From an uncultured Ruminococcus sp. (GTDB lineage Bacteria; Bacillota; Clostridia; Oscillospirales; Acutalibacteraceae), in the NCBI GenBank assembly GCA_902768825.1, contig CACXMR010000013.1:1-64000 (forward strand): DNA of 64,000 nt. The letters are read 5' to 3'. Position numbers and translations under genes: made by a program. The notes below the pieces were generated by a model. It saw only the letters and a list, made by a program, of their open reading frames with translations. It did not search any database and was not told the DNA's origin. Positions 41,301 through 47,404 of this stretch are shown here, piece by piece. Within the stretch, counting starts at the first letter, position 1. Every line of letters starts with the position of its first letter.

Positions 41301-44300
41301 TAAACTTGACTACATCGTTCTCGGCGGTGAAAAGATGACTTCTGTGCCGAACATTACCGGCAGAGTTATCAACACCTACGGTCCCACCGAATTTACCGTT
41401 GATGCGACATACTATGATATCGACAAAACAAAAGTATACAACAATATTCCCATCGGCAGACCTCTCTATAACAGCATGGCACTGGTTGTGGATCCTGCGG
41501 GCAGACTCGTCCCGAATGGTATGATAGGCGAGCTGTGTATGTCAGGTCAGCAGATCTCCGCAGGCTATCACAACCTTCCCGAAAAGACCGAAGAGGTATT
41601 CAAAACACTTCGTCTTGATGGGGATAACGAGGTAGCGGTCTATCATACCGGCGACCTTGTACGCTACAACGACGACGGAGATCTTGAGTATTACGGCAGA
41701 ATCGACCATCAGGTCAAGCTCAGAGGCTTCCGTATCGAGCTGGGCGAAATAGCCAATGCGGCTCTGAGATATGAGAGCATCGAGCAGTGTGCCGTACAGA
41801 TCAGAAAAGAAAATATTTGTCTGTATTATACCGAAAAGGCACCCACTGATGAGGAGGCCCTGCGTGCCTTCATGGCAATCGGCCTTGCGGAATACATGGT
41901 TCCGACGGTATTCATAAAGCTTGACAAGATGCCCATGACCCCCAACGGCAAGCTGGATCTGAAGGCTCTGCCTGATCCGGTAATCGGCAGCACCACAGAG
42001 TATGTGGAGCCTGCCAACGAGACAGAAGAAGCCGTCGCCCTCGCAGTAGCCAAGGTGCTTTCTCCGGACGTGCCCATAGGTGCGCTCGATAACTTCTTCG
42101 CACTGGGCGGTGACTCGATCAAGGCGATCCGTCTTGTCAGCGCACTCAGAGAAGCCGGTCTGACCGTAACGGTTGCCGACGTGATGAAGGAAAAGACAGT
42201 ACGCAATATTGCCGCAGCCGCAGATTCCGGCAAAAAGCAGACAATCAGTCAAAACGCTTATCAGGGCTATGTGAAGAACAGCGCAATAGTTAACTACTTT
42301 ATGGACATAGACCTGCCCGTTCCCGCTTACTTCAACCAGTCCCAGGCACTCAAATGCCGTGACAAGATCCGCATTGATGCTCTGGAAGCTGCATTCCGTG
42401 CGGTTACCGAGCAGCATGATATGCTGAGAGCAGTGCTGACAGAGGACGGTCTTTATGTAAAGGACAGCGGCAAAACCGTAACACTTGAACAGTATACGGC
42501 ACAATCCTATGAGCAGGCATCTGAAATCTGCAACAAGATTGAGTCTGGATTTGAAACCGACAAGCAGCTCTTCAGGGCAGCGGTCATTTCCATCGGCGAG
42601 GAGGATATCCTCTTCATCTGCGCACATCACCTGATTATTGACGGTGTATCCTGGCGTATCCTGCTTTCTGATCTGGAATTGGGTTATACCCAGGCACTCG
42701 CTGGCAAGAAGATCAAGCTTCCCGCAAAGACACACACCTATAATGACTATGCAAACGCACTGTATGAATATAGAGACAGCTATCGTCTCAGTCTGGAGAT
42801 CCCCTACTGGGAGGCTGTCGAAAAACAGATGAGCTCTATGCGTATGTCGGATGTCAAGGATTATAACAGGCAGTTTGCCTTCATTGATACGTCCCTGGAC
42901 GAGACCGCAACAAAGACGTTCCTGCATACGAACCTGACACGTTTTGGCGCAGATGTCAACGACTTGCTTCTTACTGCGGTATGCCGCAGCTATAAAAACG
43001 TCTTCGGTGAAAAAGCCGTCTCGGTACAGCTTGAGGGACACGGCAGAGAAAACATCGGTGCAGAGCTTGAGACTGACAGAACTATAGGTTGGTTCACGTC
43101 AATCTATCCGGTTGTGTTCACCGATATCACCGGCAAAATCGAGGACGATCTGCTCAACGTCAAGGAGACACTTCACAGGATCCCTGATAAGGGAATTGGC
43201 TACAATGTCCTTCGTTATCTCGAAGGAAAGCAAAGCGTAACGCTTTCAAAGGATAAGGCAGCAGCACTCAGCTTCAACTATCTGGGCGAAATGGACGGTG
43301 GACAGACAGACGGCTTGTTCACCATGACCAGAGATATTAAGGCAATCGACGCTGCTCCCAATAACAACACCGACTCCGATCTGGGAATCAATGCCCTTGT
43401 TATGAACGGCAAATTCATGCTGTTCATCGGATATAACGAGGGTGTATATACTGCCGAGCAGGCCAAGGCTTTTGCCGAGGGTATTCTTGAGCAGATAAAA
43501 GCTACCGTTGAATATATCTCTTCCGATACGAAGAGGGTTGTCACCGCTTCAGATCTCGGAGAAAACGAATGGACGAGGGCAGAATTTGACCGTGTTGTTG
43601 CGGAATTCGCAGCAAAGGGCGAAACCATCAGCCGTATTTATCCGCTGATCCCCATGCAGGAGGGTATGCTGCTCAAAGCGGTCAGCGAGCCGGATTCTTA
43701 TGCCTACAGACTGGTAGATATTTATGAGCTCGGTGTTCTGGTCACGGAAGAAATGCTCGCCCGTGTGCTGGACAGACTTGCTAAAAAGCATGAAGTGCTC
43801 CGGACATCCATTATCCATAAGAATGTAAGTGTTGCAAGACAGGCGATCACCAGCAGAAAGCTTGGCATGGCGTATGTGGATATCAGCTCTGAGACTGATC
43901 AGGAGAACAAAGCCTATGAGATTCGTGAGGAGCTGCTCAAAAACGCCTTTGACCTCCAGAATAAGCCGCTGTTCCACATCACCTGTGCAAAGAAGAGCGA
44001 AAACAGCTGCTATCTGGTAATCGCTGTACACCACATCATCGTTGACGGCTGGTGCAACCAGCTCTATCTGGGTGATTTGTTCCGGTTCCTAATGGAAGAG
44101 GTAAGTGGCAATTACACTTCCGACGAGGGCGGCGCCCCTGACGGAAGCTATGAAGCAGCAGTCAGAGAGCTTCTCGCAAAGGATAAGCGTGCGGGTATGC
44201 AGTATTGGAAAGAGCTGCTTGACGGCTATAATACGAGAGCCGAAATCCCAAGCTTCGGTGAGGTTCCCGAAAATGAGCGCAGCGCTTCCGAGGAGGAGAC

Positions 44301-47300
44301 GATCAAGCTCGACAGCAAGCTGACAGACGCATTTGCAAAGCTCTGTCTTGAAGAGCAGTCCACACTCGGAAAGGGCACCATGCTGGCATGGGGCATGGTT
44401 CTGCAGACCTACAGCCGCACAGACGATGCAGTCTTTGTCAATGTCGTTTCCGGACGTGACAACAATACCCAGGATGTAAATAATGTTTTGGGACTGTTTA
44501 TCAACTCCGTACCAATCAGAGTGAAGACCAACAGCGACAGCACTGCCCGCACTATGCTGCGTGAGCTGTTTGCGCAGGATGCCAAGAGCAACGAATTTGA
44601 CTTCTGCCCGCTTTCGGAGATCCAGGAGAATTCAGAGCTCGGCAGCAGACTCTTCCAGACTGTATTTGCATTTGAAAACTACAACAGCGGTGACGAGAAT
44701 GCAGAATCGTTTGACGCTCTTCCCTTTGAGATCAAACCGCTTCTCATTAAGGAAGAGATCTTTGACGAAATCATTCCTGCCTGCTACATGGATGACGATA
44801 AGCTGTGCCTGAAGATAACCTATAATACACGTCTCTACCGCCGCAGTGAAATCCTGCGTGTACTGGAGCTGTTTGAAGTCCTGATCCGTGAGATGACGGA
44901 GAAGCCCGATGAACCGCTTACAAAGCTTGCCCGTCTCAGCCCCGAGGCGTCAGAACAGATTGAAAAGCTGTCAACGGGCGAGACCATGGAATATGACAGA
45001 TCTCTTACATGGATTGATCTGTTCCAGAAAAATGCAGCGGCAAATCCCGATCATACCGCTGTGGTGGATGAATTTGGAAGCATCACATATCGTGAGCTTG
45101 ATGAATATTCCGACCGGGTTGCGGCTGCACTGAAAGAAAAGGGCGTATGCGAGGGAGAATTCGTCGTAATCCGCATGGGCAGAGTAAAAGAATTTGTGGT
45201 TGCATCAATGGGTATACAGAAGGCCGGAGCTGCATATGTGCCGATTGCTCCCGAATATCCTGAGGAGCGAGTAAACTACATTGTAAACGACAGCGGCTCC
45301 AAGCTCATTATTGACGAGAAAACAGTCAGCGAAATGATTTCGGAAGACCGCGGAAAGATTGTTTCCGCAGCCAAACCCGACGGCACGGCGTATATGATTT
45401 ATACGTCAGGCTCCACCGGCTTGCCCAAGGGCGTTATGATCCCGCACAGAGCACTCACTAACTTTGTACATTTCTACTGTGACTGCACCGGTCAGACAGA
45501 AAATACAAATGTGCTTCTGCACACTAACTTTGCGTTTGACGCATCTCTCAAGGATCTTGTTCCGATCTTCGCCGCCGGCGGAGCGCTGCATATCCTCTCT
45601 GAGGAGGTACGCCACGATCTGGATCTGGTTCGCAAATACATCATCGAAAACCACATTAACGGCTCCAACTTCGTAACTCAGATTGCTCACATCCTGACCG
45701 ACGAGAAAAACCGTCTGCCCTATGACTATATGACTCTCGGCGGCGAAAAGATGGTGACCATCCCCAATATTACCGGTCAGGTCATCAACACCTACGGTCC
45801 TACAGAGTTTACGATAGACGCACTTTATCACAAGATTGACAAAAACCGCGTCTATACGGATATCCCGATTGGCAGACCGATTCCCAATCTGAGCGCATAC
45901 ATCGTTGACAAGCATGGAAATCTGGTTCCTCAGGGTGTCAGAGGCGAACTGTGCCTCGCAGGCGTTCAGATGGCACTTGGATACAAAAATCTGCCCGAAA
46001 AAACTGCTGAGGCATTCAATACCATAAAGCTCCACAACGGCGACCTCGTTGACGTTTACCACACAGGCGATCTTTGCCGCTATAATGAGGACGGAGAAAT
46101 AGAATACTGCGGCAGAATCGACTTCCAGGTTAAGTTCAGAGGCTTCAGAATCGAGCTTGGCGAGATTGAAAGCAGGGCGGCTTCCTTCGAGGGCGTTAAG
46201 CAGACCATTGCACTCGTAAAGAGCGATAATATTTGTCTGTACTATACTGCGGATGACAGCTGCACTGAGGACGCACTTCTGAGGCACCTCAAGGAGACCC
46301 TTGCCGATTACATGGTGCCCGGAAAGCTTATTCGTCTTGAAAAAATGCCCATGACGTCCAACAGCAAGATCGACAGGAAGGCACTTCCGGATCCCATTGT
46401 CGCTTCCGGAACAGCCAATGTTCAGCCTGAAACCTATAACGAAAAGCTGTACTATGATGCGGCAAAGGCTCTTATGCCGGGAGTAGAATTCGGTGTTACT
46501 GACGATCTGTTAGCACTGGGCATGAGCTCCCTCACAGCAATGAAGTTCTCTGCTAAGCTGCAGACCTACAACCCACGCATCAGCGTATCTGATATCATGA
46601 GATACCGCAGTATCCGTGACATTGTAAACGGTATTTCGAGAATCATCTGGAAGTATGATACCTATGAGGTCGGCAAGCCGTTGCTGGTGTGCGTTTCCGG
46701 TATTATCCCGATCAATTCTCTCCTGCCAAAGCTCGACGCTGTCAGCGATAAGTATAACATCATAATTATCGAGCCGGTTTCGGAGTATTACGAAAAATTC
46801 CTGCGCAGTGATGATTTTGACGGTCTTATCAATTTCTATCTTGACGCTATGGATCTCAATTTCAACGAGCCTGATGTTTCTGTACTTCTCGGCTTCTCAT
46901 GGGGCGGCGTTATTGCGGCGCACATGGCTGCAAAGCTGGAGGAGCGCGGTCAGAAGCCGCTGCTGATTCTCGGAGACAGCTATTTCCGTGACGAGCTGAA
47001 CGAGGACGAAGAAACCCTTAAAGCAATGGCAGAGAATAACGATCAGTATTCGGAAGCTTTCGTTGAGGACTTCCTGTATCGCCACAAAATTATCAGCGAG
47101 TTAGGTCTGAGCACGGAAGTAATGCACTACAGCGGCGAAGTAATCTACCTGAACGCTATGAAGGAAACGGTTCAGGATGAAAACGATGCCGAAACCATGG
47201 AATTCAAGCTTGCACAGCTTAAACCACGTTTTGATAACGTAAAGATCATCAACATGGAAGGCAAGACTCATGAGGATCTCTTTACCGATCAGTCTCTGAT

Positions 47301-47340
47301 ACCTTTCTACAAAGATCTTTTGAACAATCCGAAAGAATAA
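29398..47340 (+). CDS. Multimodular nonribosomal peptide synthetase (rest of module 1 to thioesterase)
   Basis: 5,980 residues from the first in-frame ATG; the homologous frame already starts at 29308. Domain order: rest of A1-T1, then three C-A-T-E modules, then C-A-T-TE. Condensation motifs are HHIVYDG, HHIIVDG, HHIIVDG and HHIIVDG. The three epimerization domains show HHxIIDGVSWRI, EGHGRE and RTxGWFTSxYP. Carrier sites are LGLNSL in T1, LGGDSIKAIRL in T2-T4 (the GGDS form that precedes E domains) and LGMSSL in T5. The C-terminal thioesterase has GFSWGG. Collinear reading predicts a five-residue peptide with D configuration at positions 2, 3 and 4, released by hydrolysis or cyclisation. The first ATG sits inside A1 and has no good ribosome site, so it is not a natural start. 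Confidence 0.93.
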   Translation: MDGMYKYIKENHIKGFTLPTQMGMAMLSQYGGDLPCEFLMMGGEKMLPVSADRLKVINGYGPTEFTVCSSFHIVDPEKDKDVPIGRPVPNSYSLIIDRHGNLLPRHAVGELCLAGPQLAVGYHNMPEITKKRFAPLRDGVLPDNMPVYHTGDLACYNENSDLIYKGRIDFQVKLNGFRIELGEIETRAKAFDGIEAICAQVRGNRLCLYYTEKAPVDQSALKAFLAETLTAYMVPSVYVRLDVMPQTSNGKIDLKALPEPEIKVDTIVEPETPTERAILEIAAAFVKTDKFGVTNDLVSLGLNSLGAIRFCAAIHNKLGVSVSVADVMKNPTVRAISSAADSSDGAQGVHHCEKRKYYPLSQNQKGVYIDWEINHEATQYNIPGLYEYPQGTAPEALVAAVKAAIEAHSYIKTRLAMVDETVVQVPHDDEMPEIPVRDLTGQSVHKYVAERIRPFDLFNEPLYRFEVLTDSGKTYLFCDVHHIVYDGVSVGVFMRDVQRALDGEKLEPEKLDAYDLAVYEEGLADTEKYQKAEAFYTEKLSGSNALIYPDSTEPDGNTMVRSINRFSAEDISEYCTAAGITVNAYLQAAFSETMHRLTREENFVYLTVNHGRGAAVEFADAVGMFVKTIAVGASFPEEGHGSEKTSDFIKRFSDELTENYASDIYPYTAIVNKFRFRPEVMFVYQGGMEGMNREMAAEFSLGDVKFPINITVYPSDDGEMMIVSEADGKRYNSSDLEMLSQAFASVVRSMLTAKTISDISLMDEEAREEMINGLCKGDTLEFDRSLTWLSLFNKYVAEKPDGIAVADINGSFTYRELDKCADSVAQYLIRNGVTQHDFVIIEMDRVKEFAAAVIGVHKAGACYVPIDPLYPADRIRYMQEDSEAKVVLTEKTVADALALYPEPAHTDLAKPENNAYMIYTSGSTGRPKGAMIPHSALMNYVVYYIGRFGVTSDDRISHHITWSFDSHIRDFYPALGAGAALYIMPEEIRRDPDEIYKFLDKYEITGSAYATAMGQLLLSSYDIKQRFVSVGGEALRGVKGGKCRVFNVCGATEVTDVVCDYELKEGVFYADTPIGKPLANCYAFIVDKYGALMPQGAAGEICYAGLNIGNGYWKMPEKTKAAFTPCQFVEGETMYHTGDLGRYNPDGDVEYMGRLDFQVKLRGFRIELGEIESTAIHYPSIKQVAAAVVKDHLCLYYVAEGEVDSEKLRAFLAETLTEYMVPTVYMPLDNMPMTPSGKVNRRALPEPEFEADSNYEAPATATETAIAECFVKVLRLENKVGALDNFFTLGGDSIKAIRLVSALRQEGIEVKVADIMKEKTVRAIAACAVESKTEAISQQPFTGKTENPRWLPAILAMPDPSYYHQTMLLKSREVLDRDALQKAFDAIVYQHDMLRTVLRDNELFVRSADETIPVEYVECGYDEIGKICADIKAHFDMEKALIHICLIHSDDADRLFIAAHHLIIDGVSWRIILSDLENAYSAAVGGSEITLPSKTNTYNDFAQALHKYRNSYPLSLELPYWKEVQRKMEALPLSDCMDHERRFERIVVKMAPEEIRQFILADKSSLNVDINDTMLCAVCRSYSKNFGGSALSVQFEGHGREDIGEPLVIDRTVGWFTSVYPVIVENIGKDIRSDLIAVKESLHRVPNKGIGYNVLRCLEGEEKAEFAQDKSAMLSFNYLGETDVEQGSSLLTVDNTIDTGSDCAEQNYFGPDIAIDSIVTNGEFKLTLTYNTALYTADKAQTFADGILEEMRGIESCLDSGTDRIITPTDLGENEWSVAEFDSVMQKFSEKGEKISRIYPLTPMQESMLLKHITEPDSWAYRLASIWQLDVLPSQAVLEKVMERLAERHEVLRTAIIHKNVSVNRQAIVERKLPVNYVDISAAENKQEAVLALRRDILTNAFDLEDRSLVQITCAATSENSCYIIIATHHIIVDGWCMQIFLSEFMQLLSDELSGKTTFSSPAPENGSYEAAVREILAKDKKAGLQYWKDLLDGYENRAEIPSYGELSEDEMSPEDELILTLPVELSAKLAKLCTEEQATVNNAVELLWGLILSVYSRSHDAVFAKVVSGRDNTKTEIGNVVGLFINSVPVRVRYNTETTAREMLRTLSSQAAAGNNHDFCPLSEIGAQTDLGGRLVQSVIAFENYNSGGDDTGLSALSFGCSPVLLKEENFDEINVKAFENDDSSLALSVTFNNRHYRKVEIERILELFRVFAVGISENPDEPLCALSRLSSEGITEMLAISRGIDIEYDRTRTWVDMFMDHARENPDNIAVVDRNGSLTYSQLDQISENIAAYLVRNNVNVNDFVAVKMTRRKEFAAAVIGVNKAGAAYVPIDPEYPEDRIAFMLEDCGAKMVLSDDNIDEASSPAENAQRIGTLADPETNAYMIYTSGSTGKPKGVLLKQRAITACAAWNIPEFGLDSTKRNLHHPSFSFDASTFDLFYPLAAGAQIHFLDEQLRRDLDKIADYIRINEITGMTISTAVGMALLNQQEINLDYIMLGGEKFVPVKKSNTRLYNGYGPTEFTVCSSFHIIDQEKDIDIPIGRAVPNSYSMICDSDGHILPKGIAGELCLAGVQISEGYHNRPEQTAKAFTYLSDDALGGNRIYRTGDLARYNEDNELVYLGRIDSQVKLRGFRIELGEIENQASLYEGMLQTAAEVRHNQLVLYYSAKSDIDKNELSSFLAESLTEYMVPTVYIQMDVLPLTPNGKINRKALPDPVMSSSSEYVEPANETEKKIAEAMRSILGCDNKIGALDSFFELGGDSIKAIRLVSLLRTMEISLAVSDVMKNKTVRKIAASVSGAADVLQISQEPFTGEVGNTAIYSFFNDLELPIPEHFNQSAMYRCRERVDKDILQKAVNALTYQHDMLRAVMKDGRLIVRDADCTINVEEVTLEGNDKNDVTSMCAFFQSHIELESSLIRIVLFKLEKADYLFITAHHTIIDGVSWRIFSSDLEMAYSQLLSGSETVKLPEKTHTYQDYAKASAAYRDSYALSLEIPYWKKVQKQLEALPHSKGRDHARAFDILRIDLSEKDTAKFTSAEIAAAGLEVNDLLIAAVSRSYRKVFGGESLSIQFEGHGREDIGSGLVTDRTIGWFTSIYPVIINGITGDTDDDLAAVKEAMHRVPSKGVGYNIIRMLPGKDNVTFSTDDVALIGFNYMGQMDSGPDAGLFFNPSNDIDTGYDFAPENIFGADLSINCAVSCGKFELSLFFNSRICDKKQADKFAGGILNELMYLCGYLAENKSEIATASDLGENEWTKEEFAAITEDFAERDEKLLRIYPLTPMQEGMLLKAISEPESPAYRLVSIFELDVLPTQEQLRHAIDRLAAKHEVLRTAVIYDGVTIPRQAITDRQLPLEMIDLSQCSDPRMAAENIRKELLVNGFELQRKSLMQFICAKKDDNSCYLIISVHHIIVDGWCMSLYLSDLLRNLDDELKQRTVPAEDWSDEYGKYEDAVREILHKDRFAALDYWKGLLGDYETKAEIPSFGPIPEAEMSAEDTVSITVAKDITDKLTELCKSEQATVSNIVEMIWGLVIGAYSRKDDVIFAKVVSGRDNTETEVGNVVGLFINSIPVRIKTEKDSTARTLLRALAKQSSESNAFDFCPLSEIEHLSNLGSELFQSVMAFENYNSGSQTGGMELSFGFSPVNTREESFADLDLTAYTDDKGELFLQITFDKTRYRMHEMRSVLDLFAVLAQGIAETPDKLLSEQPLLTDSAKKKVIELSTGEKLPIDDGTNWLELFEAQCAKTPDSVAIVDSAGSYTYAQLDALSDAAAAYLEDKGLNKDPFIAIRIGRSKDFMVAVAAVHKAGCAYVPIDLDYPEDRVAYILENAGTQLLIDDDKIAEMAAYPRRLEKRPIDGESLAYMIFTSGSTGRPKGVEIRHKSLYAFVRFIRSCWELTDKSRITCHSNFAFDAAVEDLYPVLTVGGTLYIVPEEERKDVMLMREYIERNGITGGCYTTQFAQLMSTEEPIKLDYIVLGGEKMTSVPNITGRVINTYGPTEFTVDATYYDIDKTKVYNNIPIGRPLYNSMALVVDPAGRLVPNGMIGELCMSGQQISAGYHNLPEKTEEVFKTLRLDGDNEVAVYHTGDLVRYNDDGDLEYYGRIDHQVKLRGFRIELGEIANAALRYESIEQCAVQIRKENICLYYTEKAPTDEEALRAFMAIGLAEYMVPTVFIKLDKMPMTPNGKLDLKALPDPVIGSTTEYVEPANETEEAVALAVAKVLSPDVPIGALDNFFALGGDSIKAIRLVSALREAGLTVTVADVMKEKTVRNIAAAADSGKKQTISQNAYQGYVKNSAIVNYFMDIDLPVPAYFNQSQALKCRDKIRIDALEAAFRAVTEQHDMLRAVLTEDGLYVKDSGKTVTLEQYTAQSYEQASEICNKIESGFETDKQLFRAAVISIGEEDILFICAHHLIIDGVSWRILLSDLELGYTQALAGKKIKLPAKTHTYNDYANALYEYRDSYRLSLEIPYWEAVEKQMSSMRMSDVKDYNRQFAFIDTSLDETATKTFLHTNLTRFGADVNDLLLTAVCRSYKNVFGEKAVSVQLEGHGRENIGAELETDRTIGWFTSIYPVVFTDITGKIEDDLLNVKETLHRIPDKGIGYNVLRYLEGKQSVTLSKDKAAALSFNYLGEMDGGQTDGLFTMTRDIKAIDAAPNNNTDSDLGINALVMNGKFMLFIGYNEGVYTAEQAKAFAEGILEQIKATVEYISSDTKRVVTASDLGENEWTRAEFDRVVAEFAAKGETISRIYPLIPMQEGMLLKAVSEPDSYAYRLVDIYELGVLVTEEMLARVLDRLAKKHEVLRTSIIHKNVSVARQAITSRKLGMAYVDISSETDQENKAYEIREELLKNAFDLQNKPLFHITCAKKSENSCYLVIAVHHIIVDGWCNQLYLGDLFRFLMEEVSGNYTSDEGGAPDGSYEAAVRELLAKDKRAGMQYWKELLDGYNTRAEIPSFGEVPENERSASEEETIKLDSKLTDAFAKLCLEEQSTLGKGTMLAWGMVLQTYSRTDDAVFVNVVSGRDNNTQDVNNVLGLFINSVPIRVKTNSDSTARTMLRELFAQDAKSNEFDFCPLSEIQENSELGSRLFQTVFAFENYNSGDENAESFDALPFEIKPLLIKEEIFDEIIPACYMDDDKLCLKITYNTRLYRRSEILRVLELFEVLIREMTEKPDEPLTKLARLSPEASEQIEKLSTGETMEYDRSLTWIDLFQKNAAANPDHTAVVDEFGSITYRELDEYSDRVAAALKEKGVCEGEFVVIRMGRVKEFVVASMGIQKAGAAYVPIAPEYPEERVNYIVNDSGSKLIIDEKTVSEMISEDRGKIVSAAKPDGTAYMIYTSGSTGLPKGVMIPHRALTNFVHFYCDCTGQTENTNVLLHTNFAFDASLKDLVPIFAAGGALHILSEEVRHDLDLVRKYIIENHINGSNFVTQIAHILTDEKNRLPYDYMTLGGEKMVTIPNITGQVINTYGPTEFTIDALYHKIDKNRVYTDIPIGRPIPNLSAYIVDKHGNLVPQGVRGELCLAGVQMALGYKNLPEKTAEAFNTIKLHNGDLVDVYHTGDLCRYNEDGEIEYCGRIDFQVKFRGFRIELGEIESRAASFEGVKQTIALVKSDNICLYYTADDSCTEDALLRHLKETLADYMVPGKLIRLEKMPMTSNSKIDRKALPDPIVASGTANVQPETYNEKLYYDAAKALMPGVEFGVTDDLLALGMSSLTAMKFSAKLQTYNPRISVSDIMRYRSIRDIVNGISRIIWKYDTYEVGKPLLVCVSGIIPINSLLPKLDAVSDKYNIIIIEPVSEYYEKFLRSDDFDGLINFYLDAMDLNFNEPDVSVLLGFSWGGVIAAHMAAKLEERGQKPLLILGDSYFRDELNEDEETLKAMAENNDQYSEAFVEDFLYRHKIISELGLSTEVMHYSGEVIYLNAMKETVQDENDAETMEFKLAQLKPRFDNVKIINMEGKTHEDLFTDQSLIPFYKDLLNNPKE
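30450..34760 (+). other. NRPS module 2: C-A2-T-E
   Basis: HHIVYDG at 30838, A3 core of A2 at about 32143, carrier serine at about 33270, E-domain HHLIIDG at about 33775. Pocket reading D-S-R-A-S-G-V-D-V-K. The conserved YGPTE is CGATE here. The pocket is unlike the other four, so the substrate is probably unusual or poorly represented. The E domain predicts a D residue. Confidence 0.75.
34780..39200 (+). other. NRPS module 3: C-A3-T-E
   Basis: HHIIVDG at about 35180, A3 core at about 36549, carrier serine at about 37685, E-domain HHTIIDG at about 38203. Pocket reading D-A-F-T-M-G-G-V-C-K. The VCK ending and T at position four resemble codes for aromatic or bulky hydrophobic residues. The E domain predicts a D residue. 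Confidence 0.75.
39220..43600 (+). other. NRPS module 4: C-A4-T-E
   Basis: HHIIVDG at about 39614, A3 core at about 40978, carrier serine at about 42115, E-domain HHLIIDG at about 42624. Pocket reading D-A-E-C-V-G-T-V-D-K. Glu at the third position often goes with a cationic side chain such as Lys or Orn, so a basic residue is a reasonable guess. The E domain predicts a D residue. Confidence 0.75.
43620..47340 (+). other. NRPS module 5: C-A5-T-TE
   Basis: HHIIVDG at about 44030, A3 core at about 45391, carrier serine in LGMSSLTAMKF at about 46527, thioesterase from about 46670 with the nucleophile in GFSWGG (about 46889-46906). Pocket reading D-A-K-N-T-G-T-I-D-K, with Lys at the third position as in some Glu codes. 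There is no E domain, so the last residue is L. The release domain is a thioesterase, not the reductase of gut peptide-aldehyde synthetases. Confidence 0.75.
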
Positions 47341-47360
47341 TTTGTTCCAGAAAACGTATA

Positions 47361-47388
47361 AGAGGGGACATATTCTCGTGTCCCCTCT
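47361..47388 (+). other. Perfect 10-bp hairpin between the NRPS and exporter genes
   Basis: AGAGGGGACA (47361-47370) and TGTCCCCTCT (47379-47388) flank an eight-base loop, 20 bases after the NRPS stop and 16 before the exporter ATG. No T run follows. It may dampen transcription or affect translation and mRNA processing of the exporter. Confidence 0.7.
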
Positions 47389-47404
47389 GAATTTGGGGGA
47401 AAAA

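Noticed and set aside
41542..43041. 499-codon open frame on the minus strand inside the NRPS
   Set aside because: It is a mirror of the NRPS coding frame, with no family resemblance and no ribosome site. Several similar minus-strand frames across 30-46 kb have the same explanation.
47342..47404. TTG start for the MATE gene
   Set aside because: It would translate through a perfect hairpin and has no ribosome site; the ATG at 47405 follows GGGGGA.
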